Below, piece after piece: positions 25,258 to 33,721 of a DNA stretch of 64,000 nucleotides. Origin of the DNA: CAVXTF01 sp963701375 (GTDB lineage Bacteria > Actinomycetota > Acidimicrobiia > Acidimicrobiales > CAVXTF01); NCBI GenBank assembly GCA_963701375.1, contig CAVOZT010000002.1, positions 1 to 64,000 on the forward strand, written 5' to 3'. Made by a program: the position numbers and the translations under genes. How positions within the stretch are numbered: position 1 is the stretch's first letter; each line of letters starts with the position of its first letter. The notes beneath the pieces are model-generated. The model searched no databases and was not told where the DNA came from. It worked only from the letters and a program-made list of their open reading frames with translations.

Positions 25258-25817
25258 GCGCGGGTGATGTACTCGCCCGAACGGGTGTCAACCTTGATCC
25301 GGTCTCCGGTGTTCACGAACAACGGCACCTGCAGGACCAATCCGGTCTCGACCGTCGCCGGTTTGCGCGCCCCCGACACCCGGTCGCCTTGGACGCCGGG
25401 GTCTGTGTTCGTCACGGTCAGCTCTACGGCGGCTGGAAGGTCGACGCCCACGATCTCGTTCCCGAACATCTGCAGGACCGCGCTGTCCGACTCCTTCAGG
25501 TAGTTCGCCGCGTCGCCCAGGGATTCTTGGGAGACCTGAAGTTGCTCGTAGGAGACGGAATCCATGAACACGTACTCGCTCGAGTCCCGGTAAAGGAATT
25601 GCATCTCGCGCTTCTCGACAATGGCTTGCTCGACACGCTCGTCAGCGCGGAACGTCCGCTCTATCACCGCCCCGGTGCGGACGTTCTTCAACTTGGTCCG
25701 GACGAACGCACCACCCTTGCCGGGTTTCACGTGCTGGAACTCGACCACGCTGAACAAGCCCTCCGGCAGTTCGAGGGTCATTCCGTTTCGCAGATCGTTG
25801 GTGGTGATTGCCATCAA
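25254..25817 (-). CDS. efp: Elongation factor P
   Basis: EF-P rescues ribosomes stalled at polyproline stretches. The 187-aa protein has the three beta-barrel domains with DLRNGMTLELPEGLFSVVEFQHVKPGKGGAFVR. The conserved lysine at the domain I tip is in PGKGG. Domain III ends TGDRIKVDTRSGEYITRA. ATG 25817 is the conserved start. No EF-P modification enzyme is adjacent, so the modification state cannot be inferred. Confidence 0.96.
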   Translation of the reverse strand: MMAITTNDLRNGMTLELPEGLFSVVEFQHVKPGKGGAFVRTKLKNVRTGAVIERTFRADERVEQAIVEKREMQFLYRDSSEYVFMDSVSYEQLQVSQESLGDAANYLKESDSAVLQMFGNEIVGVDLPAAVELTVTNTDPGVQGDRVSGARKPATVETGLVLQVPLFVNTGDRIKVDTRSGEYITRA

Positions 25818-25879
25818 GCTCCTGTCAGATTCCCGTCAGCCCGTGAGGTCTACCGGCAGGCTTTCCGGCCGAAACTGCA

Positions 25880-27616
25880 CTACCGCGGAACGACGAAGTC
25901 CTTGGTGAACGACGTGAGCGGCAGGCATCCGTCGGTGGTGACGACGACGGTGTCCTCGATACGAACTCCACCGAGCCCTGCCACGTAAGCGCCGGGCTCC
26001 ACGGTCGCGACCGTCCCTGGGGTGAGGATACCAGTGCTGCCCGGACCCACCGATGGTGCCTCGTGGATGTCGAGACCCACTCCGTGGCCCGTTCCGTGCT
26101 CGAAGGCATCTCCGAACCCGGCGGCCGCCAGGCTGCGGCGGCACACATCGTCGATATCTCCGCCCGATACTCCGGGACCGACGGCGGCGACGCCGGCCCG
26201 TTGGGATTCGAGGACCGCCTCGTAGATCTCGCGCATCTTGTCTGACGGGTTTCCGCCGACAAAGAAGGTCCTTGTCATGTCGGACCTGTAGCCGTCGACC
26301 ATGGCGCCGAAGTCGACGACGACAGGATCGCCGATTGTCAGCTGCCGGTCACCCGGCCGTGCATGGGGTTTGGCCGAATTGGGTCCAGAAGCCACGATCG
26401 TCTCGAACGCCCGGTCCTCTGCACCGAGCCGGCGCATGCAGACATCCAGAGCGAGGGCGAACTCGGACTCCGTGGTGCCCCGGTCGAGCATTGGCGCGAC
26501 CTCGAAGAGCGCGGCGTCGGCGATCGCCGCGGCCGCGCCGATGCGTGCGATCTCGCCGGCGTCCTTCACCGAACGAAGCGCCTCGACCATCCCGCTCGTA
26601 GCCACCAACTCCGACGGGGCGAGTCGTTCGGACCAACGTCTCTGACTTGCCCACACCACGTGCTCGGCTTCGAGTCCTACACGGCTCCTCGACTCACCGA
26701 CCGTCTCGCGCACGAAACCGACGAGGGCGTCGATCTGCTCGGGTAGCCGGCCCACGACGAGACTGACGTCTCCGAGCCCTGCAGCATCGAGCTGCTCTTT
26801 GGCCTGCGTCCGGTAACGGCCGTCGGTCGCGAGCATTGCTCCGCCATTCGACACGAGAACCAGGCCCGCCGAACCCGTGAAGCCTGTCAGGTACCTGACG
26901 TTCGGCATAGCGACGACGAGAAGGCAGTCGAGCTGCTCACCAGCGAGACGCTCGCGCAGGCGCGGAATGCGTCCGACGACGTCGGCGGGGGGAAGTGACT
27001 CACCCGGCGAGCTCGCGCGTTTGCCTGCAGCAAGTCCACCGGCGACAGGTCCACCGGCAACGGAGTCGGTGACAGCCGTCACGTCCAGCCCTCGGGTCGT
27101 GGGACCGAATCGGCGGCGGGGGGAACCATGTCCACGCGCGTCCACGCCGCCTTGGACGCTCGCCAATCCGAGAAGCCGGCCGACCGCAATCACGGCGAGC
27201 CGGTATCCGAGACCTCCGAACCCGCTGATCAGCCCGTCGGCGGCGGACGCGAGAACGGAGGTGTGACGGTACGGCTCTCGAGCCGCCGGGTTGCTCAGGT
27301 GGAGCTCCACGACCGCTCCCTCGAACGATGTAAGAGCGTCGTGCATCGCCCAAGACGTGTGAGAAAGGGCGCCGGCGTTCACGATCAACGCGGCCGCTCT
27401 CTTTCGCGCCCGATGAATCTCTTCGATAAGCGCGCCCTCGTGGTTCGACTGGTGGTGCTCCACCGCAAGACCGAGCCGTCGGCCCTCGTCGACCGCTTCG
27501 GCTACGTGGTCGGCGAGATGCTGGTATCCGTATATCTCGGGCTCGCGGTCACCGAGCAGGTCCAGGTTCGGCCCGGACAACAGCACAACGATCGGAGCCC
27601 CTGCTTGAAGGGTCAT
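25880..27616 (-). CDS. Type II 3-dehydroquinase fused to Xaa-Pro aminopeptidase (AroQ::PepQ)
   Basis: One 578-aa frame contains two enzymes. Residues 1-150 are type II dehydroquinase: GPNLDLLGDREPEIYG (with the catalytic Tyr), QSNHEGALIEEIH, VNAGALSHTSWAM and ELHLSNPAAREPYRHTS. The usual GPNLNLLG Asn is Asp, and NPGA is NAGA. Residues 150-215 form a G/A/S/R-rich linker. Residues 215-578 are an M24 peptidase: a creatinase-like N-domain (MPNVRYLTGFTGS), then metal ligands in VDFGAMVDGYRSDMTRTF, HGTGHGVGLDIHEAP, VEPGAY and RIEDTVVV. aroQ and pepQ are normally neighbours. An internal GTG in the linker (LDVTAVTDS) could give a separate peptidase. The ATG overlaps the aroB stop. Confidence 0.88.
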   Translation of the reverse strand: MTLQAGAPIVVLLSGPNLDLLGDREPEIYGYQHLADHVAEAVDEGRRLGLAVEHHQSNHEGALIEEIHRARKRAAALIVNAGALSHTSWAMHDALTSFEGAVVELHLSNPAAREPYRHTSVLASAADGLISGFGGLGYRLAVIAVGRLLGLASVQGGVDARGHGSPRRRFGPTTRGLDVTAVTDSVAGGPVAGGLAAGKRASSPGESLPPADVVGRIPRLRERLAGEQLDCLLVVAMPNVRYLTGFTGSAGLVLVSNGGAMLATDGRYRTQAKEQLDAAGLGDVSLVVGRLPEQIDALVGFVRETVGESRSRVGLEAEHVVWASQRRWSERLAPSELVATSGMVEALRSVKDAGEIARIGAAAAIADAALFEVAPMLDRGTTESEFALALDVCMRRLGAEDRAFETIVASGPNSAKPHARPGDRQLTIGDPVVVDFGAMVDGYRSDMTRTFFVGGNPSDKMREIYEAVLESQRAGVAAVGPGVSGGDIDDVCRRSLAAAGFGDAFEHGTGHGVGLDIHEAPSVGPGSTGILTPGTVATVEPGAYVAGLGGVRIEDTVVVTTDGCLPLTSFTKDFVVPR

Positions 27617-28647
27617 TGCTCGCTTCCCATCGCGACCAGGGTATCTGTGACGTCTCGGGCGCGACCCCCGAGACCCGCTCGACGCCGTCGGGCCCGTCGA
27701 GCACGAACGTCAGATCTCCGTGCGCCTTCTTGTCGCGAGACATGAGGTCCACGAGCTCGGCCGCCGACGTGTCGGTAGGCAAGACGTAAGAAAGTCCGAA
27801 ACCGTTCACGACCTCGCGGTGCAGAGCGACGCGGCGGAATCGATCCGACCCAGTCGGTGAGCGAGCTCGGCAGCAAAGACGAGCCCTATCGAGACGGCCT
27901 CGCCGTGCTTCAGGTCACCCTTCCGCCCGGCGCGAACGTCGCCGCCTCCAAAGCGTGAGCAAGAGTGTGGCCGTAGTTGAGGATGGCTCTGCCCCCGGAC
28001 TCTCGCTCGTCCTCGGTGATCACTTCGACCTTGAGCGCGACGCAACGAGCTACTTGCTGTTCGATCGGAAGCGAGAGAAGAGAGATTCCGGGCGGGTCAT
28101 CTCCCAAGAAGGCGTACTTGGCCATCTCGCCGCGTCCCGACGCGATCTCGCGCACGTCCAGTGACGCAAGGGTGTCGGTGTCGCAGAGGACCGACGACGG
28201 CTGCCAGAACGCACCGACGAGGTTCTTGCCCTCGGGCAGGTTGACCCCCGTCTTACCGCCGATTGCCGCGTCCACCTGTCCGAGGAGTGTCGTAGGGACA
28301 TTCACGTACGCCACCCCCCGGTGGTATAGAGCTGCTGCAAGGCCGGCCACATCTGTCGTCACTCCCCCACCCACGGCAACCACCGCGTCCGATCGAGACA
28401 ACGACTCACGGGCGAACGCCCTGCAAAGCTCTTCGACGTTCGAGAGGGTTTTCGCCTTCTCTCCGTCGGGGAGCATCACAACCGTGGAGGGCACCCCAGG
28501 GTCCACCCGGACGCCGACTGCCTCCTGAGTCACCACGACGACCCTCTTCGTTCCGCTCGGCAACACCTCGGCGAGCGAACCGATCGCGCCGGGGCCGATG
28601 AGGACGTCGTAACTGCGCGGTCCGAGATCGACCGGGATTCTGATCAC
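27613..28647 (-). CDS. aroB: 3-dehydroquinate synthase (three frameshifts as read)
   Basis: AroB converts DAHP to dehydroquinate with NAD and a metal ion. The first 245 codons are intact: DGEKAKTLSNVEELC, VAVGGGVTTDVAGLAAALYHRGV, VPTTLLGQVDAAIGGKTGVNLPEGKN and ILNYGHTLAHALE. The last 300 bases need three repairs, each one missing base. After APGG near 27925 the frame moves to KGDLKHGEAVSIGLVFAAELAHRLG. Near 27822-27827 it moves to VVNGFGLSYVLP, and near 27655-27662 to DVTDTLVAMGSEQ. The net length then fits a whole number of codons. The breaks look like sequence error. Start and stop overlap aroK and the aroQ fusion. Confidence 0.9.
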
Positions 28648-29225
28648 GATGGCCGCGCGGGCGCAGCGACGAACGCTGCGACAACTGCGTCTGCGACCGC
28701 TTCCGGCGACCTTGCGTCGGTGTCGACCACGAAATGGGCGACCGACTCGTAGAGCTCCGTTCGGAGCCCGGTTATCTCGGCGAGCCTGTCCGATGATGCT
28801 CCGGCAAGCAGGGGGCGGCCCTCGCCGGTGCCCACCCGGTCGGTGAGGGTGCGCACCTCGGCGCGTAGCCAGACGACGGTCGCCTCACGCCGCATTCGCG
28901 TCCTGTTGCCCTCGTCGAGCACCGCTCCTCCACCCGCAGCTATGACGACAGGGCCACCGGGCGCAAGCAACCTCGAAAGCACATCGCTCTCGCTGCGGCG
29001 GAATGCGGGCTCGCCCAGGCTCGAGAACACGTCCTTCACACTGAGCCCCGTCGAGGTCTCGATCTCCTCGTCGGTGTCGGCGAACGGTACGCCGAGTCGA
29101 GACGCCACGAGCCGCCCGACGGTCGTCTTGCCTGATCCCATCATCCCGACGAGCACGAGGCGATGAGTACGTCCCGGGTCGTCATCCGCCGGCTTCGGCA
29201 CTGTCTCCCCCGTCTCCACCGACAC
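28644..29225 (-). CDS. aroK: Shikimate kinase
   Basis: AroK phosphorylates shikimate at the 3-OH. It shows the P-loop LVGMMGSGKTTVGR, the shikimate-binding DTDEEIE and Arg-containing GEPAFRRSESDVL, GGGAVLDEGNR, and the lid TGEGRPLLAG. The frame starts at 29225, giving a 44-base overlap with aroC. An in-frame GTG at 29201 would shorten both overlap and leader peptide. The shikimate order aroC-aroK-aroB-aroQ matches the pathway cluster of other actinobacteria. Confidence 0.93.
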   Translation of the reverse strand: MSVETGETVPKPADDDPGRTHRLVLVGMMGSGKTTVGRLVASRLGVPFADTDEEIETSTGLSVKDVFSSLGEPAFRRSESDVLSRLLAPGGPVVIAAGGGAVLDEGNRTRMRREATVVWLRAEVRTLTDRVGTGEGRPLLAGASSDRLAEITGLRTELYESVAHFVVDTDARSPEAVADAVVAAFVAAPARPS

Positions 29226-30408
29226 GGCGCGAGGCTGACGGCGTTTCGTGCAGGTGCTCGACGTAGCTGTCGCGATTGCGCACCACCTCGGCCAGCGAGT
29301 CGCCTCCGAACTTGCGCAGCGCTTCTGACGCCAGCACGAGCGCCATCATCGTCTCCGCGACGACGCCCATCGCAGGAACCGCGGTCACGTCGGTGCGCTC
29401 TTTGAACGACACCTTTGACTCCTTGGTGACGACGTCCACGGTCCCGAGGACCGGCCTGTTCAACGTGGCGAGCGGCTTCATCGACAACCTGGCGACCACG
29501 AGACCGCCGTTTGACATGCCCCCCTCGATCCCACCCGCCCGAGTCGTCTGTCTCATGTAGAGCTCGAGGTCAGCGTCCCACTCGATCGCATCGTGGGCTT
29601 CGGAACCCCTGCGGGCGGACATCTCGGCACCTTCGCCGATCTCCACCGCTTTTACGGCGTGGATGCTCATCAACGCCTGCGCCAACAAGCCGTCGAGCTT
29701 TCGGTCCCAGTGGACGTGGCTGCCGAGACCCACCGGAACCCCGTACCCGAGCACTTCCACCATCCCACCGAGCGAATCGCCGTCTTTCGCTGCCGCCTTT
29801 ATGGCTGCGACCATGCGCGCTTCTGCGACGGGGTCGAAGGACCGCACCGGCGACGCATCCACCTGGTCGAGGTCAGACACGCCGGGCCTCTCTCCCCCGG
29901 CGGCGCGCACGTCGCCGAGCGCGATCACGTGGCTCACCACCAGAATCCCCAGGTGCGAGAGAAGCGCCTTTGCCATGCAGCCTGCCGCTACCCGAGCCGC
30001 GGTCTCACGTGCCGAGGCCCTCTCGAGCACGTCTCGGGCGTCGTCGAACCCGTACTTCTGCATTCCGGCCAGGTCGGCGTGCCCGGGACGGGGCGCGGTG
30101 AGCGCGCGGTCGGTGGCTCCGGGGTGAGGAGACATCTCCTCTTCCCATTTAGGCCATTCGGTGTTGGCGATCTCGATCGCCACGGGAGAGCCGAGCGTCC
30201 TGCCGTGGCGGATGCCGCCGAGCAGGGTCACCTCGTCTGCCTCGAAGCGCATCCGCGGTCCTCGTCCGTATCCGAGACGCCGCCTCGCGAGCTCTCCCTG
30301 GACCTCCTCGATCGTCACGGGAAGCCCGGCAGGAAGGCCTTCGACGATCACCACGAGGGCTCGACCGTGAGACTCGCCGGCCGTCAGATAGCGCAGCACA
30401 AATGCCAA
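29182..30408 (-). CDS. aroC: Chorismate synthase
   Basis: AroC forms chorismate from EPSP using reduced FMN. Family signatures are LRYLTAGESHGRALVVIVEGLPAGL, RRRLGYGRGPRM, RPGHADLAGMQKYGFDDARDVLERASARETAARVAAG and GGIEGGMSNGG near residue 290. The 408-aa length is normal with a slightly long tail that overlaps aroK. aroA, the preceding pathway gene, is not in the window. Confidence 0.96.
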   Translation of the reverse strand: MAFVLRYLTAGESHGRALVVIVEGLPAGLPVTIEEVQGELARRRLGYGRGPRMRFEADEVTLLGGIRHGRTLGSPVAIEIANTEWPKWEEEMSPHPGATDRALTAPRPGHADLAGMQKYGFDDARDVLERASARETAARVAAGCMAKALLSHLGILVVSHVIALGDVRAAGGERPGVSDLDQVDASPVRSFDPVAEARMVAAIKAAAKDGDSLGGMVEVLGYGVPVGLGSHVHWDRKLDGLLAQALMSIHAVKAVEIGEGAEMSARRGSEAHDAIEWDADLELYMRQTTRAGGIEGGMSNGGLVVARLSMKPLATLNRPVLGTVDVVTKESKVSFKERTDVTAVPAMGVVAETMMALVLASEALRKFGGDSLAEVVRNRDSYVEHLHETPSASRRVGGDGGDSAEAGG

Positions 30409-30448
30409 ATCTACCGGCGGTCCGCTCCGCGCCTTCGATCCCTGGTGC

Positions 30449-31246
30449 TCACGACCCCGCTCCGTAGAGGAACGGATGTAGGAGCCGGAAGATCGGCATC
30501 GTGAAGATCACCACGATGAGCGTGCCCAGCGCCATGTAAGGCGCGAAGCCGATCGCGGTGCGCCGGCCCGCTCCGGTGACGGCGAGTTGAATGATCCCTC
30601 CGACGGAGCCAAGCAGGAACATGAGGAAGAACGCCACGAATGCGGCCCTGAATCCCATCCACCCCGCGGCCCCGCCGACGAGACCTGCCAGGCGGACGTC
30701 TCCGAAACCCATCCCCTTGGGGTACGCAAAGTGAACGAGGAACAGCGCGACGAACGCGATCGCAGCCGAAGCGGCCGCGTGCCATAAAGACCCCCACCTG
30801 TGGTCAACCGCCGCGGTGACGACCAGTAGCGGAGCCGAAATGAACGCCGCCGGATACAGGATCCGGTTGGGCACGATGTGGGTCTCGACGTCGATGATCG
30901 AAATGGCCACAAGAGCGATACCGATGACCGAGTAGGCAGCAAGACCGACGGTCGCCCCGAAGCGGACCGCCAGACCGGCGAGCACGAGTCCGGTGAGCAC
31001 TCCCTGTACCGCGGGGCGTGTCGGATGGGTCCTCGCCTCGCCACACCGAGGGCAGCGTTGGAACCGGTAGATCGTCCTCAGAACCGGGACGAGTCCCAGA
31101 CCGGTGTCAGGTTCCCCGCACGAGGGGCAGCGCCACCAAGGCGCGTCGAGCGGGAGCTTCTTCGGAAGTCGATCAGCCAGGGGTTCGAGCGCGTCGCCTA
31201 TGAGCAACCCGCCGGCGGCGCACCCCGCCACCAGCAGCGGGTCCAT
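30449..31246 (-). CDS. Type IV prepilin peptidase (A24 family)
   Basis: This integral membrane aspartic protease cleaves and usually methylates type IV prepilins. The 265-aa protein has about seven hydrophobic segments. The two catalytic aspartates are in ISIIDVETHIVPNRI and KGMGFGDVRLAG (the GxGD motif). A zinc-type loop CPSCGE...CPRCGE (about residues 40-70) is typical of full-length PilD-type enzymes with the methylase domain. No pilin or pilus assembly genes are nearby. It sits between nfuA and aroC, 40 bases before aroC. Confidence 0.88.
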   Translation of the reverse strand: MDPLLVAGCAAGGLLIGDALEPLADRLPKKLPLDAPWWRCPSCGEPDTGLGLVPVLRTIYRFQRCPRCGEARTHPTRPAVQGVLTGLVLAGLAVRFGATVGLAAYSVIGIALVAISIIDVETHIVPNRILYPAAFISAPLLVVTAAVDHRWGSLWHAAASAAIAFVALFLVHFAYPKGMGFGDVRLAGLVGGAAGWMGFRAAFVAFFLMFLLGSVGGIIQLAVTGAGRRTAIGFAPYMALGTLIVVIFTMPIFRLLHPFLYGAGS

Positions 31247-31298
31247 GGAGAAGAACGCTACCGGCCGCTTCCTGAGCGACCCGGGACCGTCTGCCGCG

Positions 31299-31965
31299 TC
31301 AGTGCGCTGCGGCGTAGTAAGGGTTCGTGCCTCCCGCGTGATCCGTCACGTCAACGACGCCCTTCAGCTCGGGAATCGCCTCTTTCAGCGCGACCTCGAT
31401 GCCCTGCGACAAGGTTGCTCGGGCCATCCCGCAACCCTGGCATCCGCCGCTCAGGCTCAACACCGCGATCTCACCGTCCATCTGCATCAGGTCGGCGCGC
31501 CCTCCGTGAGAAGCGATCGCGGGATTCACCTGCTCCTCGAGCACGGCGAGCACGTTGGGCGAGATCGCCCGAGAGGTCTCCCATCGGAGCAGGTCCGGTG
31601 CTTCGCGGAGGCGTGTTCGGGTTCACGATCACCAGCCCGCCGTCGCCCTCGTCTGACCAGTCGAGGCGCGCTCCGCGCAACATGTCGATGCTCGCGGCCG
31701 GGACCACGACGGGAAGTTCCTCGACACGGTACGACGCGTCGTCATCGGAAGCGTCGGACATCGCCTGGAAGTAGATGTCGTAGGTGTAGGCGCTGCCGTT
31801 CGTACCGGTCACCTCGATCCAGAGCGCGAGGTGCTCGGGGTCGTTCTCCGCCGCCCGAGCTCCCAGCACGACGTCGCGCGCTCCTGGCGCTATCTGAACG
31901 ACGGCGGCCGTGCTTTCGGGAAGCTCTTCGTCTCTTGGATCGACCTCAAAGATCGGGTCGGACAT
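31299..31965 (-). CDS. nfuA: NfuA-type Fe-S carrier: degenerate A-type domain plus NifU domain (one frameshift as read)
   Basis: The protein delivers [4Fe-4S] clusters to client enzymes. Residues 1-115 resemble a HesB/IscA-type domain without any cysteine (WIEVTGTNGSAYTYDIYFQ, then GGLVIVNPNTPP). The C-terminal NifU domain has the cluster motif GGCQGCGMARATLSQGIE. Near 31608 the frame shifts; removing one C joins NPNTPP to EAPDLLRWETSRAISPNVLAVLEEQ. The split is therefore most likely an indel, not two genes. A strong Shine-Dalgarno (GGAGGTGA) precedes ATG 31965. The repaired length is about 221 aa. Confidence 0.87.
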
Positions 31966-31969
31966 AGCC

Positions 31970-31989
31970 TCACCTCCGCTTACATCATA
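31970..31989 (-). promoter_or_regulatory. Promoter -10 box and ribosome binding site of nfuA
   Basis: On the minus strand TATGAT (31989-31984) is a near-perfect -10 box, followed by GGAGGTGAG just before the ATG at 31965. The -35 region has no clear consensus. This is probably the promoter for the start of the nfuA-pilD-aro block. Confidence 0.5.
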
Positions 31990-32084
31990 CGAAGTGCGGG
32001 GGACGCGTCCTGCACGGCAGATTTCGACGGGCAGTACGGCGGATATTTACGACGTGTTTCCACACCGGGTCCCGGGTACCCAGC

Positions 32085-32096
32085 TACGTTGGGTTC
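32085..32096 (+). promoter_or_regulatory. -10 box of a probable leaderless transcript
   Basis: TACGTT at 32085-32090 ends six bases before GTG 32097. No ribosome binding site is visible. Confidence 0.4.
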
Positions 32097-32878
32097 GTGG
32101 CCCCCACTGTTGCGACTGGTGCTCATGAATGGTTCAGCTTTCCTGATCCTGATGAGGACCGGACTTGGGTATTCGACGTGACGTTCCTCGAAAGCGCCTG
32201 GACGTGCATCTTCGGCCGCGGTTGTCAGGGAGTGCTGACTGGGCCGGCCCCGGAGCTCGTGCAGGGATGTTGCTCCTACGGTGCCCACTTCACTGGAAAG
32301 GCCGACGTGAAGCGAGTGGCGGCCGCAGCCGCAACCCTCTCAGACGAACAATGGCAGTTCCGGCACAAGGCCCTTCCGAGCTCCAAGCAGGGGAAGTTGA
32401 GATTCGCCCGCACCGGCAAGGAGGGCCAGCTAGCCACCCGGACGGTCGCAGGGGCGTGCATTTTCTTGAACCGCCCGGGGTTTCCGGGCGGTCCGGGTTG
32501 TGCCCTGCACCGCGCCCGCTCGAGCGAGGAAAGAACCCCCTCGAGTTGAAGCCCGATGTGTGCTGGCAACTTCCGCTCAGACGCGAGGACACGACCTCGG
32601 ACGACGGGTGGGTGACGTCGACTGTCCGCCAGTGGGACCGCCACGACTGGGGCCCGGGCGGCGACGAGTTTCACTGGTGGTGCACCGAGGCGCCCGAGGC
32701 TTTCGTTGGCACCCGCCCCGTATGGAAGGAGCTTCGTCCCGAGCTCGAGCAGATGGTCGGAAAGAGCATCTACAGGCGCCTGGCCAGCTACCTTGCCGCG
32801 AGATCACCGGGGCAGGGGAAGGTCGGTGGCCCGCCGAAGCCAGTGGCCGTCAAGCATCCAGCTCTGAGACACCACTGA
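32097..32878 (+). CDS. Conserved cysteine-rich hypothetical protein (one frameshift as read)
   Basis: Function is unknown. The first part has VFDVTFLESAWTCIFGRGCQ and a GCCSYGAHF segment. A later part has GACIFLNRPGFPGGPGCALH and, after the frame break, LKPDVCWQLPLRRED, followed by Trp/His-rich HDWGPGGDEFHWWCTEAPEAF. Cysteines spread in this way recall Fe/Zn-chelating YkgJ/DUF3109-type proteins, but the match is by impression only. Near 32510-32518 one missing base is needed to join CALHRA to LERGKNPLELKPD. The repaired protein is about 260 aa, soluble, with no signal peptide. It diverges from nfuA. Confidence 0.72.
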
Positions 32879-32882
32879 GGCT

Positions 32883-32926
32883 GGGCACCCTGGGGCTGGG
32901 CGGGGCCTGGGCAACTGGGGCCTGGG
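32883..32926 (+). other. G-run cluster (potential G-quadruplex) between convergent genes
   Basis: Within 44 bases there are seven runs of three or more G, with loops of 1-6 bases. GGGGCCTGGGC occurs twice. The cluster lies five bases after the stop of the plus gene and before the stop of the minus gene at 32944. It could act as a transcription roadblock in place of a hairpin terminator. Confidence 0.5.
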
Positions 32927-32943
32927 CGCTCTGGACTCGGCGC

Positions 32944-33168
32944 TCAGGCCTCCCTGAGCGGGTCGTCCTCCTCGACGCGCTCTGAGCGATCGAATTCGGA
33001 GCCGTTGACGCTGCCGAGGATCTCCTCGAACTCGTCGGGTGCCTCGCACCAAGATGCGTGCTCGTCCTCGGCGCCGGCTCCGCACTCGGGGCAGCGTCGG
33101 TTCCCCCCCTCGACGGCCCGCTTGAGGCTGCGAGCTTCTTCGAATCGGCGATGCCGTCCCTTCTTCAC
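32944..33168 (-). CDS. Small zinc-ribbon-like hypothetical protein
   Basis: A 74-aa acidic protein starting at GTG 33168 with GGGAG seven bases upstream. A basic N-terminus (KKGRHRRFEEARSLKRA) is followed by RRCPECGAGAEDEHASWCEAP: a CxxC and a third Cys, perhaps with His as the fourth zinc ligand. The C-terminal half is Asp/Glu-rich. I do not recognise a family. The good ribosome binding site and the cysteine pattern favour a real gene. Confidence 0.55.
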   Translation of the reverse strand: MKKGRHRRFEEARSLKRAVEGGNRRCPECGAGAEDEHASWCEAPDEFEEILGSVNGSEFDRSERVEEDDPLREA

Positions 33169-33407
33169 CAGGCCACTCCCTCGTCGAACCGGCCGGGGTA
33201 GGGCGGCGCGCTAGAGGCGCGACCAGGCCCTGGGTGATCCCGCGAGCCCAGTCAGTGTACCCGCCGACTCGTGCGGCCGAACTCCGTTCCTGGAACTTCT
33301 GAGCCGCCGTGCCGTCGGATTCGATCGGATTTCGTGCCTTCTCGCTCCCCCGTCGCCGCGCCAGAGAGTCCGGCGGCGATCCCTCGGGCGTTCCGAGGCC
33401 TCCCCTG

Positions 33408-33420
33408 TACAGTCGTGACA
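33408..33420 (+). promoter_or_regulatory. -10 box of a probable leaderless transcript
   Basis: TACAGT at 33408-33413 is followed after seven bases by ATG 33421, without a Shine-Dalgarno sequence. Confidence 0.4.
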
Positions 33421-33672
33421 ATGCCGGAGGAATTCGACACCTCGGCGATGATCGAGCGCTTCAGGGCTCGCGCTACTGCCGTCAAATCGAGGGGAGTCCC
33501 GCCGATCGAAGGGCCGGACAGGCAACGTTTCATCGAACAGGCGAGGCTCGACTTCATGGACTACGCAATGCTCGGCGACGCCGAGGCGTCGATCGAGGAC
33601 GGAATTCTCACCTTGAGGGTGGACCTGAGGCCCCAAAAAGACGAGGGGTCCGATCGCTCGTCAGGCGACTGA
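33421..33672 (+). CDS. Conserved hypothetical protein, 83 aa
   Basis: A small acidic soluble protein. The N-terminal half is predicted helical (MPEEFDTSAMIERFRARATAVKSRGVPPI), followed by GPDRQRFIEQARLDFMDYAML, and the end looks like two strands (ASIEDGILTLRVDL). I do not recognise the family. The frame is open further upstream to 33271, but conserved-looking sequence begins at ATG 33421, where the promoter spacing also fits. It converges on the flavin reductase gene. Confidence 0.65.
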   Translation: MPEEFDTSAMIERFRARATAVKSRGVPPIEGPDRQRFIEQARLDFMDYAMLGDAEASIEDGILTLRVDLRPQKDEGSDRSSGD

Positions 33673-33721
33673 GGGGCCTCGCTCGAGCCGTCGATCCCGG
33701 CACCCAGACCCCCTCCCTCAT

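Noticed and set aside
33211..33636. 141-aa minus-strand ORF opposite the 83-aa gene
   Set aside because: Arg/Asp-rich shadow without a ribosome site; the plus-strand frame has better promoter and protein character.
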